DNA of 52,269 nt. Source: an uncultured Veillonellaceae bacterium. GTDB taxonomy: Bacteria > Bacillota > Negativicutes > Veillonellales > Dialisteraceae. Within the stretch, counting starts at the first letter, position 1; every line of letters begins with the position of its first letter. The stretch spans positions 1 to 52,269 of the forward strand of contig CASEBK010000004.1 of NCBI GenBank assembly GCA_949286115.1, in the 5' to 3' direction. The position numbers were made by a program, and so were the translations under genes. Below are positions 18,668 to 28,223 of this stretch, piece by piece. Below the pieces are notes generated by a model, which was not told the origin of the DNA, ran no database searches, and was given only the letters and a program-made list of their open reading frames with translations.

Positions 18668-18913
18668 GATACGCATGCCTTTTTCTAATTACACGGAGGC
18701 CAAGAAGATGCTTTTGCGGTGATCTGTGGTAAAAAGGTATAAGTTTCTGCCCTTAGGGGAAGGCGGTCACTATCATGCCAGAAACGTTGGGTACGAAAGG
18801 AGCAGCCTTAAAAGCCCATAAGATTAACGGACTTTCCCTGGTGAGGGGGCGAGTTCGTGGGGCGTTCGAAAGGATGCTCTTTTTGTGTGTCATTACGAAA
18901 ATGAGCAAATGAG
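18668..18913. other. Unexplained intergenic stretch beside the IS remnant
   Basis: No gene is supported here. A 45-codon frame from an ATG at 18775 lacks a good ribosome binding site, and the composition suggests the decayed edge of another mobile element, but I cannot name it. Confidence 0.35.
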
Positions 18914-18949
18914 CAAACAAAAACCGGCTGGGGACAGCCGGTCTGTTTG
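18914..18949 (-). terminator. Terminator of sstT, probably bidirectional
   Basis: An 8-bp stem ACCGGCTG/CAGCCGGT (18923-18930 with 18935-18942) with outer CAAACA/TGTTTG arms. On the minus strand it is followed by TTTTTG, 15 bases after the sstT stop. Confidence 0.85.
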
Positions 18950-18963
18950 TATTGAGATGGAGA

Positions 18964-20217
18964 TCACTGACGGCGCGGAGTGAGGTCGGAGGATTTGAGG
19001 GTGCCGGCCTTTGCGCGCTGTGCGAATTCTGCGGTGGCGGTGAAGAGGACGTCGCTGGAGCTGTTCAGTGCGGTCTCGCAGGCGTCTTCGAGGACGCTGA
19101 TAACAAAGCCCACGCCTACGACCTGCATGGCGATGTCATTGCCGATGCCGAAGGAGGCACAGGCGACGGGGATGAGGAGGAGGGAACCGCCGGCCACGCC
19201 GGAAGCGCCGCAGGCGCCGATGGTGGAGACGATGCACAGGAGGAGCGCCGTGGGCAGGTCTACTTCGATGCCCAGGGTGTGTGCCGCCGCGAGGGCCAGT
19301 ACGGAAATGGTGATGGACGCGCCGGCCATGTTGATGGTCGCGCCGAGGGGAATGGAGATGGTGTAGGTGTCCGGATTGAGTCCGAGGCGCTTGCAGAGAT
19401 TGAGGTTCACCGGGATGTTGGCGGCGGAGCTTCTGGTGAAGAAAGCATATACGCCGGATTCACGGATGGTGGCCCACACGAGCGGGTAGGGGTTCTTACG
19501 GATATTGAGGAAGACGATGAAAGGATTCATGACGAGAGCAACGAAGAAATAGGCCGTGATGAGTACGCCCAGAAGCTGGATGTAGCCGAGGAGCGCGGAA
19601 AGGCCGCTCGTGCCGACGGACTGGGCAACGAGCCCCATGATGCCGATGGGGGCGCAGCGGATGACCCACTGCACGACGACGGTGATACATTTGGCGATGT
19701 CGTCAAGGAAGGCTTTCGTGCCTGCCGTGCCGGCGCTGCGGAACGCGATGCCCATGATGATCGCCCAGGCGAGGATGCCGATGTAGTTCGCGTTGAGCAG
19801 CGCAGAGACCGGATTGTCTACGACGGAGAGGATGAGATTGTGCAGCACTTCGACGATGCCTGACGGCGGATTCACTTCCGCATCGGCGATCTGCAGATGC
19901 AGCGTGGACGGGAAGAGGAAAGACAGCGTCACGCCCACGAGCGACGCGCAGAAAGTGCCGATGAGATAAAGAATGATGACGGGTTTCATATTCGCATCGC
20001 CGCCTTCTTTTTTCTGGGCCATGGCGTTCATGACGAGGAAGAAGACGAGCACCGGCGCGACGCCTTTCAGGGCGCGCACGAAGAGATCGCCGAAAATGGT
20101 GAGCACCGGCACGAGCGACGGCACGAAGACCGCGATGAGGATGCCGATGACGAGGCCGACGGCGATCTGCTTGATGAGAGCGACGCGGCTGAGATAGTTT
20201 TTGATACTGGTAAACAA
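18964..20217 (-). CDS. sstT: Serine/threonine:sodium symporter
   Basis: SstT imports Ser and Thr with Na+ and belongs to the DAACS family. The 417-residue product (E. coli SstT is 414) has about eight hydrophobic segments, the serine-rich [13 protein letters not shown] loop and the NMAGASITI and [14 protein letters not shown] re-entrant/substrate motifs. The chosen start is a TTG at 20217 ([12 protein letters not shown]), eight bases after AAAAGGGGG. The only upstream ATG (20349) would place the start before the promoter at 20264-20292 and add 44 unconserved residues. It is a monocistronic unit, opposite in direction to its neighbours. Confidence 0.93.
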   Translation of the reverse strand: MFTSIKNYLSRVALIKQIAVGLVIGILIAVFVPSLVPVLTIFGDLFVRALKGVAPVLVFFLVMNAMAQKKEGGDANMKPVIILYLIGTFCASLVGVTLSFLFPSTLHLQIADAEVNPPSGIVEVLHNLILSVVDNPVSALLNANYIGILAWAIIMGIAFRSAGTAGTKAFLDDIAKCITVVVQWVIRCAPIGIMGLVAQSVGTSGLSALLGYIQLLGVLITAYFFVALVMNPFIVFLNIRKNPYPLVWATIRESGVYAFFTRSSAANIPVNLNLCKRLGLNPDTYTISIPLGATINMAGASITISVLALAAAHTLGIEVDLPTALLLCIVSTIGACGASGVAGGSLLLIPVACASFGIGNDIAMQVVGVGFVISVLEDACETALNSSSDVLFTATAEFAQRAKAGTLKSSDLTPRRQ

Positions 20218-20263
20218 GACCCATTCCCCCTTTTCTGTTTGATCCTGATGGGTAATATGTCTC

Positions 20264-20292
20264 AGTATACTCCATTTTGCTCCTTTAATCAA
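20264..20292 (-). promoter_or_regulatory. Promoter of sstT
   Basis: On the minus strand TTGATT (20292-20287), a 17-base spacer and TATACT (20269-20264) give a leader of ~40 bases to the TTG start, which supports that start. Confidence 0.7.
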
Positions 20293-20370
20293 ACATAGGA
20301 TGACCGGATAGCATGACTTGATAAGTAAAATAGATATACTTCGCGGCATGCAGATCGCATTGGCACAGGA

Positions 20371-20386
20371 ACATTATATATAGTGT
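20371..20386. promoter_or_regulatory. Imperfect AT-rich dyad in the sstT/lpxI divergent region
   Basis: ACATTATATATAGTGT is palindromic except for one base-pair position. It sits between the divergent promoters, ~50 bases upstream of the lpxI -10, and could be an operator. Confidence 0.3.
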
Positions 20387-20430
20387 AAAAATTTCTGCCG
20401 CGGCGCTACGGTGCAGGCGTTTCTCCTTTA

Positions 20431-20439
20431 TGATAAAAT
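20431..20439 (+). promoter_or_regulatory. Extended -10 promoter of the lpxI operon
   Basis: TGA-TAAAAT at 20431-20439 lies ~50 bases before the lpxI start. The -35 is poor. Confidence 0.55.
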
Positions 20440-20489
20440 ACATGTGTATGCAATCGATACGGAGTTTTTTTGCTCCGCAGGAGGAACGT

Positions 20490-21308
20490 ATGGAACGAAT
20501 TGGACTGCTCGCCGGCGTGGGGACGCTGCCTGTGGAATTTCTGCAGGCGGCGAAGGCGCAGGGCTACGAGGTGGTGTGCGTCGCGGTCATTCCCGGTGTG
20601 GACCCGCGGCTCAAATCGCTGGCCGATGTGTATTACGACATCAATGTGGCGAAGCTGAATAAGATCATCAAGACGCTGGTGGCCGAACAGGTGCGGGAAG
20701 TGACGATGCTCGGCAAGGTGACGAAGGAGTGGCTCTTCAAAGGGCTGCACCTGCCGGACATGCGGGCGCTGAAGCTGCTGAACCGGCTGCGCAACCGGAA
20801 GGATGACACGATCATGCTGGCTATCGTGGACGAGCTCGCCAAAGACGGCATCGCTGTGCTGGATCAGACGAAGTATTTGAAGCCGCTCATGCCGGGGCCG
20901 CAGGTGTTCACAAAAAAGAAGCCCACAGAGGCGCAGATGAAGGACGTGGCGTACGGCTTCTGCACGGCCAAGCTCCTGGGCGGCATGGACATCGGGCAGA
21001 CGGTGGTCGTGAAGAATCAGGCGGTGATGGCGCTGGAAGCCATCGAAGGGACGGATGCGTGCATCCGCCGCGGTGGTGAACTGGGCCGGGGCGGCGCGGT
21101 GGTGGTGAAGACGGCGAAGCCGAATCAGGACCCCCGGTTCGATGTGCCTGCGGTGGGACTTCAGACGCTTCATTCCATGATCGAGAGCGGCTGTCAGGTG
21201 CTGGCCATCGAGGCATATCATACGCTGTTTGCAGAAAAAGAAGCGGTCATTCAGGAAGCGGACAGGAAGGGCATCGTCATCCTGTCTGTGGAACAGGGCA
21301 AGATATGA
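20490..21308 (+). CDS. lpxI: UDP-2,3-diacylglucosamine pyrophosphatase LpxI
   Basis: LpxI hydrolyses UDP-2,3-diacylglucosamine to lipid X and UMP; it is the non-homologous alternative to LpxH. The 272-residue protein shows the family pattern (DUF1009): IGLLAGVGTLPVEFLQAAKAQG at the N-terminus, VTMLGKVTKEWLF, then KNQAVMALEAIEGTD and GGAVVVKTAKPNQDPRFDVP, VGLQTL near the C-terminus. The ATG at 20490 follows CAGGAGGAACGT; the upstream ATG at 20430 overlaps the -10 element. It starts lpxI-lpxB-msbA-waaA-lpxK-kdsB-kdsA and overlaps lpxB by four bases. Confidence 0.95.
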   Translation: MERIGLLAGVGTLPVEFLQAAKAQGYEVVCVAVIPGVDPRLKSLADVYYDINVAKLNKIIKTLVAEQVREVTMLGKVTKEWLFKGLHLPDMRALKLLNRLRNRKDDTIMLAIVDELAKDGIAVLDQTKYLKPLMPGPQVFTKKKPTEAQMKDVAYGFCTAKLLGGMDIGQTVVVKNQAVMALEAIEGTDACIRRGGELGRGGAVVVKTAKPNQDPRFDVPAVGLQTLHSMIESGCQVLAIEAYHTLFAEKEAVIQEADRKGIVILSVEQGKI

Positions 21309-22453
21309 AGATCATGTTTTCCGCTGGAGAGGCGTCCGGCGACATGCACGCCGCCGCGGTAGCGGCCGAGATCCGGCGGCTGTCGCCGGAGGCGGAGCTC
21401 TTCGGTATGGGCGGCTCCGGCATGGCCCGGGCGGGCGTGCGCATCATCTACGATATCCAGAATCTGGGCATCATCGGCGTGGTGGAGGTCATCAAGCATC
21501 TTCCGCTCTTTTTCCGCCTGCGGGATCTTCTTCGGGAGGCGATGGAAAGGGAGAAGCCCGACGTGCTGGTGTGCGTGGACTACCCCGGATTCAATATGAA
21601 GATTGCCCATATGGCGAAAGAGATGGGCATCCCCGTGGTGTACTATATCGCGCCGACGATCTGGGCGTGGAATAAAGGACGGGCCAGGCCCATTGCCCGG
21701 GATGTAGCGCAGGTGGCATCCATCTTTCCTTTCGAAGCGGAGGCCTATCGGAAGGCTGGGGCGCATGTGACTTTCGTGGGACATCCTCTGGCGGACGTGG
21801 TGAAGCCTTCCATGACGAAAGAGGAAGCCATGGCGCATTTCCATGGGGATGCGGAGGCGAAGCGAGTGCTTCTCATGCCGGGGAGCCGCAAAAATGAAGT
21901 GGCGGGACTGCTGCCGGTGATGCTCGACGCGGCCAGGCGCCTTCATCGGGAGATGCGGTGCCAGTTTTTCCTGCCCCGCGCGGAGACCATTCCAGAAGAG
22001 ATGCTCCAGGGGTATCTGGCAGACGCGCCGGAGCTTGCCGTAGAGATCACTGAAGGGCAGCAGTACGACTTGATGCAGATCTGCCATGCCTGTGCGGCGT
22101 CTTCTGGAACGGCGACGCTCGAGACGGCGCTCATGGAGCTTCCCACGGTGCTGGTGTACCGCCTTGCGCCGATCACATGGAAGCTGGCGCAGCTTCTGGT
22201 CCATGTGAAATATGCGGGACTGCCGAATCTTCTGCTGGACCGGGAAGTGACGCCGGAACTTCTGCAGGATGCAGTCAAAGGAGAGAATGTGTACCGCATC
22301 CTGCAGGAATGGCTCACTGATGAAGCCGCGCGGAAGAAAAATATACAAGAATTAAAGGAAGTGCGCACGGCGCTCGGTGAAGGCGGGGCGGTGCGGCGTA
22401 CGGCGGAGCTGGTGCTCCGGACGGCGGAGGGATCGAATGAACTTCACGGATAA
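21305..22453 (+). CDS. lpxB: Lipid-A-disaccharide synthase
   Basis: LpxB condenses lipid X with UDP-2,3-diacylglucosamine to the beta-1,6 disaccharide of lipid A at the inner membrane face. The 382-residue GT-B glycosyltransferase (GT19) starts with FSAGEASGDMHAA and has CVDYPGFN, YYIAPTIWAW, FVGHPLAD and LLMPGSRKNEV. The late CAASSGTATLETALMELP is the UDP-sugar contact region. It takes the LpxI product directly and overlaps lpxI (ATGA) and msbA (17 bases). Confidence 0.97.
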   Translation: MKIMFSAGEASGDMHAAAVAAEIRRLSPEAELFGMGGSGMARAGVRIIYDIQNLGIIGVVEVIKHLPLFFRLRDLLREAMEREKPDVLVCVDYPGFNMKIAHMAKEMGIPVVYYIAPTIWAWNKGRARPIARDVAQVASIFPFEAEAYRKAGAHVTFVGHPLADVVKPSMTKEEAMAHFHGDAEAKRVLLMPGSRKNEVAGLLPVMLDAARRLHREMRCQFFLPRAETIPEEMLQGYLADAPELAVEITEGQQYDLMQICHACAASSGTATLETALMELPTVLVYRLAPITWKLAQLLVHVKYAGLPNLLLDREVTPELLQDAVKGENVYRILQEWLTDEAARKKNIQELKEVRTALGEGGAVRRTAELVLRTAEGSNELHG

Positions 22454-24200
22454 AACAAGCGCCATCACGGGCTATCGGCGGCTGCTCTCCTTCCTTTGGC
22501 CTCACTGGAAGGCGCTCCTTTTGGGCGTGGTGTGCATGGTCATGGTCTCGGCATCCAATCTTATCGTGCCGTGGATCATCAAGGATATCGTTGATCAGGT
22601 GCTTGCGGAGAAAAATATCGCGATGCTCTACTGGATCATCGCGGCCATCCTGGTCATCTTCCTCATTCGGGGCATCACCACCTTCGGCAACCGCTTCCTC
22701 ATGGGATACATTGGGCAGCGGGTGGTGACGGACCTGCGGAAGCGCCTCTTCGCGCACCTGCAGAAACTGTCCATTTCCTACTACGACAAGCGCCGTACGG
22801 GGGAGATCATGAGCAATCTTACCAACGATATCGGCGCGCTCCAGTCGGCCATCGTGGACAATTTCGTCTCTCTCGTGCAGGAATCAGCCATCTTCATTGG
22901 CTCGTTCGTCTCCATGGTGTATCTGCAGTGGAAGCTCACGGTGCTGTGTCTCATCATCGTGCCGATGGTGTCATTTATCATCAAGTTTTTCGGGAAAAAG
23001 CTCCACAAGAGCGGCAAGAACGTGCAGGAAAGGCTCGCCGATGTGACAGCCATGCTGCAGGAGGTCATTCAGGGCGTGCGCATCGTGCGAAGCTTCAACC
23101 GCGGTGACTTTGAGATCCAGCGGTTCGATGCGGTGAATGAAGCCAATTTTAAAGCCAATATCCGCACCATCCGCCAGTCGAGTCAGCTCACTCCGTTCGT
23201 GGAATTTTTCTCCGCCATCGCCATCACGGTCATCATTTGGTACGGCGGTCTCTCCGTCATTGACGGCATCATGACGTCTGGAGAGCTCATCGCCTTCCTT
23301 ATCTACGCTATCAATCTGGCGAATCCCACCAGGCGTATTGCCGAAGCGGTGGGCAATGTACAGAAATCTCTCGGGGCTGCGGACCGCGTGTTCGCCATCC
23401 TCGACACAGAGCCGGAAGTGAAGGAACGGCCGGATGCGAAGGCGCTCTCCGTCACGGCAGGGCGGGTGGAATTTCGGCACGTGGCTTTTTCCTATGAGCC
23501 CGGTCATCCTGTGCTGACGGACATCAGCTTCACGGCCGAACCCGGGCAGACGGTGGCCATCGTAGGGCCGTCCGGCGCGGGGAAGACCACCATCGCGAAT
23601 ATCCTGCCCCGGTTCTACGACGTGACCGGCGGGGAAGTGCTCATCGACGGCACGGACATCCGCACGGTGACGCTGAGCTCGCTCCGTGACCAGATCGGTC
23701 TCGTGCCGCAGGATACGCTCCTTTTCAATACGACCATCAAGAACAACATCCTCTACGGCCGGCTCGACGCGACAGATGAGGAAGTGTGGGACGCAGTACG
23801 CGCCGCCAATGCGGAGTCGTTCGTGAAGCAGCTTCCAGCGGGGATCGAGACGAAGGTGGGAGACCGGGGGCTGGTCCTCTCCGGCGGACAGCGCCAGCGC
23901 ATCGCCATTGCCCGGGCGCTCCTCAAGAACCCGGCGATCCTGATCCTGGACGAGGCTACGTCGGCTCTCGATACAGAAAGTGAGAAAGTGGTGCAGGAGG
24001 CGCTGGACCGGCTCATGGTGGGCCGCACGTCCTTCGTCATCGCTCACCGCCTCTCCACCATTCAGAATGCCGATCAGATCCTCGTCATCAATCAGGGCGT
24101 CATCGAGGAACGGGGCACCCATGATGAGCTCATGGCTAAGAATGGCCTCTATCACGAGTTGTATACCATGTCGATCCGACAGGCAGAAGGGACGGACTGA
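22437..24200 (+). CDS. msbA: Lipid A flippase MsbA-type ABC transporter
   Basis: MsbA flips lipid A-core across the inner membrane as a homodimer. The 587-residue half-transporter has six hydrophobic segments (residues ~20-310), a coupling region, and an ABC ATPase with Walker A GPSGAGKTT near 377, signature LSGGQRQRIAIARAL and Walker B LILDEATSALD. The sequence alone fits exporters of the MsbA/LmrA type; its place between lpxB and waaA makes the lipid A role very likely. GGAGGG precedes the ATG at 22437. The stop and the waaA start share one base. Confidence 0.92.
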   Translation: MNFTDKTSAITGYRRLLSFLWPHWKALLLGVVCMVMVSASNLIVPWIIKDIVDQVLAEKNIAMLYWIIAAILVIFLIRGITTFGNRFLMGYIGQRVVTDLRKRLFAHLQKLSISYYDKRRTGEIMSNLTNDIGALQSAIVDNFVSLVQESAIFIGSFVSMVYLQWKLTVLCLIIVPMVSFIIKFFGKKLHKSGKNVQERLADVTAMLQEVIQGVRIVRSFNRGDFEIQRFDAVNEANFKANIRTIRQSSQLTPFVEFFSAIAITVIIWYGGLSVIDGIMTSGELIAFLIYAINLANPTRRIAEAVGNVQKSLGAADRVFAILDTEPEVKERPDAKALSVTAGRVEFRHVAFSYEPGHPVLTDISFTAEPGQTVAIVGPSGAGKTTIANILPRFYDVTGGEVLIDGTDIRTVTLSSLRDQIGLVPQDTLLFNTTIKNNILYGRLDATDEEVWDAVRAANAESFVKQLPAGIETKVGDRGLVLSGGQRQRIAIARALLKNPAILILDEATSALDTESEKVVQEALDRLMVGRTSFVIAHRLSTIQNADQILVINQGVIEERGTHDELMAKNGLYHELYTMSIRQAEGTD

Positions 24201-25531
24201 TGTACTGGTTTTATAACATTTGCCTCGTGGCATACTGGATCCTGCAGATCCCCATCCTGCTGTACCGGCTGGTCTTTGAAGACGGATTCTACGACCGCCT
24301 GAAGCAGAGCGCCGGCGTCATGCCTACGCCGACACTGGAGAAGATCGCCTATCACAATGCCATCTGGGTGCACGCCGCTTCCGTGGGCGAAGTCGTCGCG
24401 GCCAGCCCCATCGTACGGGAGCTCAAGCGGAAATATCCCCGGGAAATGGTGGTGGTGTCCGTCGTCACGGCGACGGGGCACCGCATGGCGCAGCGCATCA
24501 TTCCGGAAGCGGATGGGCACATCTTCTTTCCCTTCGATCTTCCGGTCATCACGAGCCGCATCGTGACAATCGTCGATCCGAAGGTGATCATCCTCATCGA
24601 GACAGAGCTGTGGCCGAATTTCCTCCGCCTGTCCTGGCGGCGGCACATCCCTGTGATGATGATGAATGGACGCATCAGCGACCGCTCCATGAAGCGGTAT
24701 TCCCTCATTAAACCGTTCACGGCGAGGATGCTGAAACAGATCCGCCGCTTCTGCATGCAGTCCTCGTTCGACGCAGACCATATCATCGCCATGGGGGCGG
24801 AGCCGGATCGGGTGATCGTCACCGGCAACACGAAGTATGATCAGACGTACGCCACGGTGTCGCCGGAAGAGCGGGAAGCGCTGAAAAAAGAATTCCGCTT
24901 CGACGGGACGGGCCCCATTCTCGTGGCGGGGAGCACCCACGGCGGCGAGGAAGAGATCCTCATGCGCGCATTCAAAGAAGTGCTGAAGCGATATCCTGAA
25001 GCGCGGCTCCTTCTGGCGGTGCGGGAAGTGACGCGGGCGGCCAAAGTGAAGGCCCATATCTACCTGCACGGCTTCTCCGTCATCCGCCGCACGGAGATGG
25101 GCACCGGCGCAGACAATGGCAAGCCCCATCAGGTGGTCATCCTCGACACCATCGGCGAGCTGGGTCGCCTCTACAGCATGGCGGACGTGGTCTTCGTCGG
25201 CGGAAGCTTCGTAAAAGTGGGGGGCCACAATATCCTCGAGCCGGCGGCGCACGGCAAGCCCGTCCTCGTCGGACCCTATATGTTCAATTTCAAGGAGATC
25301 TTCGAACTGCTCAGCAAGCGCGGCGTCTGCATCATGGCGAAGAGCGAAGAAGATTTCACGGAGAAGCTCCTGACGCTCCTGGCGGATAAAGAGCGCATCG
25401 CGGACATGGGCCGGAAAGCCCTCGAAGTGGTCGCAGAGAATCAGGGGGCAACGCGGCGGAACATCGAGCGGTTTGAAGCGCTCGTCCGCAGCGCTCATGT
25501 GAAGCTCAAGGAGGGCCCTGATGAGCCTTGA
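24200..25531 (+). CDS. waaA: 3-deoxy-D-manno-octulosonic acid (KDO) transferase
   Basis: WaaA (KdtA) transfers one or two KDO residues from CMP-KDO to lipid IVA. The 443-residue protein has an N-terminal membrane anchor (~1-22, YWFYNICLVAYWILQIPILL). The N-terminal GT-B half has WVHAASVGEVVAA and LIETELWPNF, and the C-terminal half has VAGSTHGGEEEIL and FVGGSFVKVGGHNILEPAA. The CMP-KDO donor is supplied by kdsB/A/D/C, encoded nearby. It overlaps lpxK by 11 bases. Confidence 0.96.
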   Translation: MYWFYNICLVAYWILQIPILLYRLVFEDGFYDRLKQSAGVMPTPTLEKIAYHNAIWVHAASVGEVVAASPIVRELKRKYPREMVVVSVVTATGHRMAQRIIPEADGHIFFPFDLPVITSRIVTIVDPKVIILIETELWPNFLRLSWRRHIPVMMMNGRISDRSMKRYSLIKPFTARMLKQIRRFCMQSSFDADHIIAMGAEPDRVIVTGNTKYDQTYATVSPEEREALKKEFRFDGTGPILVAGSTHGGEEEILMRAFKEVLKRYPEARLLLAVREVTRAAKVKAHIYLHGFSVIRRTEMGTGADNGKPHQVVILDTIGELGRLYSMADVVFVGGSFVKVGGHNILEPAAHGKPVLVGPYMFNFKEIFELLSKRGVCIMAKSEEDFTEKLLTLLADKERIADMGRKALEVVAENQGATRRNIERFEALVRSAHVKLKEGPDEP

Positions 25532-26624
25532 ATCCTATGTGCTGCGCCTTATGGAGGAGACGCGGCCCGGCGCGGTCGACCGGGCGGCACAGAGCGGCCT
25601 CTCTCTGCTTGAGCGGGCATATCGCCGCGCTGTGACGGCCCGCCGGGCGAAAGACACGGCCCGCGCCGTCCATGCGGGGGTCCCTGTCATCAGCGTGGGA
25701 AACATCACTGCCGGCGGCACGGGCAAGACGCCGTGCATCATGAAATTGGCGGCGGCGCTCTCCGCGGCAGGCCGCGTGCCGGCAGTTCTCACTCGGGGCT
25801 ATCGGGGCGGGCTCGAGAAGACAGGGGGCATCGTCTCCGACAGGGAGAAGATCCGCGTCACGCAGGAGACGGCCGGGGACGAGCCCTACATGATGGCGAT
25901 GAAGCTGCCCGGAGTGCCGGTCATCGCCGGGCGGGATCGCGTGGTATCCGCCGCGGCGGCCAAGGCGCTCGGCGCGGACGTGCTCCTTCTGGACGACGGG
26001 TTTCAGTACTGGAAACTTGCCCGGGATCTGGACATCGTGCTCATCGACAGTACCCATCCTTTCGGCGGCGGCCATGTGCTGCCCCGGGGCCTCCTGCGGG
26101 AGCCTATGGAGGCGATGTCCCGGGCGGGACTCTTCATCCTCACGAAAGCGGGGCAGGTGACGGAAGCGGACCGCGCTTCCATCCGCCGGGAGCTGCGGGC
26201 ATGGAATCCGGGAGCGCCTATCGTCGAGGCGGACCACGCGCCGAAGACGCTGACGCAGCTTGCGGATTGGCCTGAAACGGCGCTGCTTTCCGGAGAGGAA
26301 AAGAGGGTGTTTCTCCTCTCCGGCATCGGGAATCCCGGAGGATTTCAGAAGACCGCTGAGGAAGCGGGGCTCTCCGTGGTCGGGAGCCGGACGCTGCCGG
26401 ACCATCATGACTATACGGAAGGCGACCTGCGCGATGCATTGAAAGAGGCCGCAGCTGCAGGGGCAGAGGCGGTGGTCGTCACGGAAAAAGATGCGGTCAA
26501 ATTAAAAGCGAAATGCCCAGAAGCTGCGGCAGCCGGCCTGCCCGTGTATGTGCTGGGCATCGAGATGACCTTCTCCGGAGACGGGGAAGCAGTGTGTATG
26601 AAAAAGGCAGAGGAGATACTATGA
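25521..26624 (+). CDS. lpxK: Tetraacyldisaccharide 4'-kinase
   Basis: LpxK phosphorylates the 4' position of the tetraacyl disaccharide to make lipid IVA. The 367-residue protein has the unusual P-loop NITAGGTGKTPC (residues ~61-72), LTRGYRGG, AGDEPYMMA and LLLDDGFQYWKLARDLDIVLID, all characteristic. A ~50-residue N-terminal helix region is the membrane-associating part. AAGGAGGGC precedes the ATG, within the waaA 3' end. The stop overlaps kdsB (ATGA). Confidence 0.96.
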   Translation: MSLESYVLRLMEETRPGAVDRAAQSGLSLLERAYRRAVTARRAKDTARAVHAGVPVISVGNITAGGTGKTPCIMKLAAALSAAGRVPAVLTRGYRGGLEKTGGIVSDREKIRVTQETAGDEPYMMAMKLPGVPVIAGRDRVVSAAAAKALGADVLLLDDGFQYWKLARDLDIVLIDSTHPFGGGHVLPRGLLREPMEAMSRAGLFILTKAGQVTEADRASIRRELRAWNPGAPIVEADHAPKTLTQLADWPETALLSGEEKRVFLLSGIGNPGGFQKTAEEAGLSVVGSRTLPDHHDYTEGDLRDALKEAAAAGAEAVVVTEKDAVKLKAKCPEAAAAGLPVYVLGIEMTFSGDGEAVCMKKAEEIL

Positions 26625-27355
26625 AGATAGCGTGCATCATCCCTTCCCGCTATGAATCGACGCGGCTTCCGGGAAAACCGCTCCGTCTGATCCACGGCAA
26701 GACGCTCATTCGCCGGGTCTATGAACGGGCGCGTCTGGCAAAGGTGCCAGACGCCGTGCTCGTCGCGACGGATCATGAAGTCATCGCCGAAGAGGTGTGC
26801 TCCTTCGGCGGCATCCCCGTCATGACGTCGCCGGAGTGCCCGACCGGAACAGACCGTCTCGCTGAAGTGATCCGGCAGTATCCAGAGTACGACATCATCG
26901 TCAACGTCCAGGGAGACGAGCCCATGATCGATCCGGAGGTGATCGACAGGCTGGCGCGCCTTTTGGCAGAGCGTCCGGATCTCGATATGGCTACGGCAGC
27001 GACGCCCCTTATGGAAGAAGAATACGACGATCCCGCCGCGGTGAAGGTGGTGGTGAACCGGAAAGGAGACGCGCTCTATTTTTCCCGTTCTCTCATCCCC
27101 TATCCGCGCCATGCTTTTGCCGTGCCGCCGCTGAAGCATGTGGGCATCTACGCCTATCGGCGGGATTTCCTCGCGGCGTATGCGGAGATGGCCCAGACTC
27201 CGCTCGAAAAGACGGAGTCTCTGGAGCAGCTCCGGGCGCTCGAGATGGGCTATAAGATCGGCGTCATCGAAGAGGACACGCCCGGCATCGGCATCGACAC
27301 GGAAGACGATCTCCGCAGGGCGGAAGCATATTTTGAAAGGACGGAAACGAAATGA
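26621..27355 (+). CDS. kdsB: 3-deoxy-manno-octulosonate cytidylyltransferase (CMP-KDO synthetase)
   Basis: KdsB activates KDO with CTP. The 244-residue cytoplasmic nucleotidyltransferase begins with IIPSRYESTRLPGKPL (CTP-binding loop), followed by VLVATDHEVI, VMTSPECPTGTDRLAE and NVQGDEPMI. The HVGIYAYRRDFL and TESLEQLRALE segments complete the family pattern. The start at 26621 follows AGAGGAGA. It overlaps lpxK and kdsA by four bases on either side. Confidence 0.97.
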   Translation: MKIACIIPSRYESTRLPGKPLRLIHGKTLIRRVYERARLAKVPDAVLVATDHEVIAEEVCSFGGIPVMTSPECPTGTDRLAEVIRQYPEYDIIVNVQGDEPMIDPEVIDRLARLLAERPDLDMATAATPLMEEEYDDPAAVKVVVNRKGDALYFSRSLIPYPRHAFAVPPLKHVGIYAYRRDFLAAYAEMAQTPLEKTESLEQLRALEMGYKIGVIEEDTPGIGIDTEDDLRRAEAYFERTETK

Positions 27356-28173
27356 AGACCATCCACGTAGGCAATCTCACTCTTGACGGCAGCCGGCTCT
27401 TCCTTATCGCGGGGCCCTGCGTCATCGAAGGCTATGACCGCACGCTCATGATCGGGCGGGAGATCAAAAAGATCTGCGACCGGCTGGGCGTTCAGTATAT
27501 TTTCAAAGCGTCGTATGACAAGGCGAACCGTTCGTCGTTCCATTCGTTCCGCGGGCCGGGCCTGGAAAAGGGGCTTGAGATCCTGCAGTCCATCAAGGAC
27601 GAACTGGGCGTACCTGTGCTCTCCGACGTGCACGACGTGACCCAGCTGGGACCGGCGTCTGAGGTGCTGGACATGATCCAGATCCCGGCGTTCCTCTGTC
27701 GGCAGACGGATCTTGTGTATGGCGCGGCGAAGACCGGAAAGCCGGTCAATGTGAAGAAGGGCCAGTTCATGGCGCCGGAAGACATGAAAAACGTCATCGA
27801 AAAGATGGAAGAGGCGGGCAATCCGAATCTGGCCGTCACGGAGCGCGGGGCAAGCTTCGGCTATCACAATCTGGTGGTGGATATGCGTTCCTTCCCCATC
27901 ATGCGGAGCTTCGGCTATCCGGTGATCTTCGACGCGACGCACAGCGTGCAGCTCCCCGGCGGCAACGGCACCACCACGGGGGGCCAGCGGGAATTCATCC
28001 CCTATCTGGCGCGGGCCGCAGCGGCCGCCGGTGTGGACGGATTTTTCATGGAAGTGCATGACAATCCGCCGGAAGGGCTGTCGGACGCGACGAACATGCT
28101 CTACCTGTCTTCGCTGGAAGGTCTGCTGAAAGACCTCATCGCCATCGATGATGTGGTGAAGAAAAGAAACTGA
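27352..28173 (+). CDS. kdsA: 2-dehydro-3-deoxyphosphooctonate aldolase (KDO-8-phosphate synthase)
   Basis: KdsA condenses phosphoenolpyruvate with arabinose-5-phosphate to KDO-8-phosphate. The 273-residue TIM-barrel protein has IAGPCVIEGYD, FKASYDKANRSS, GLEKGLEIL, DVHDVTQ, IPAFLCRQTDL, NVKKGQFMAPEDM and FDATHSVQLPGG, in the family order. The NVKKGQF segment is where the metal-dependent (Cys-containing) and independent forms differ: here it is Asn, suggesting the metal-independent class. It is the last gene of the lpxI unit. Confidence 0.96.
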   Translation: MKTIHVGNLTLDGSRLFLIAGPCVIEGYDRTLMIGREIKKICDRLGVQYIFKASYDKANRSSFHSFRGPGLEKGLEILQSIKDELGVPVLSDVHDVTQLGPASEVLDMIQIPAFLCRQTDLVYGAAKTGKPVNVKKGQFMAPEDMKNVIEKMEEAGNPNLAVTERGASFGYHNLVVDMRSFPIMRSFGYPVIFDATHSVQLPGGNGTTTGGQREFIPYLARAAAAAGVDGFFMEVHDNPPEGLSDATNMLYLSSLEGLLKDLIAIDDVVKKRN

Positions 28174-28192
28174 GAAATTTGCAAAAACAGGG

Positions 28193-28210
28193 AAATCCAT
28201 GAATGGATTT
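28193..28210. promoter_or_regulatory. Perfect 8-bp palindrome upstream of kdsD
   Basis: AAATCCAT-GA-ATGGATTT lies where the -35 of the downstream promoter should be (the -10 is at 28224). It has no T tract, so an operator is likelier than a terminator. Confidence 0.5.
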
Positions 28211-28223
28211 TCGGAACATACGG

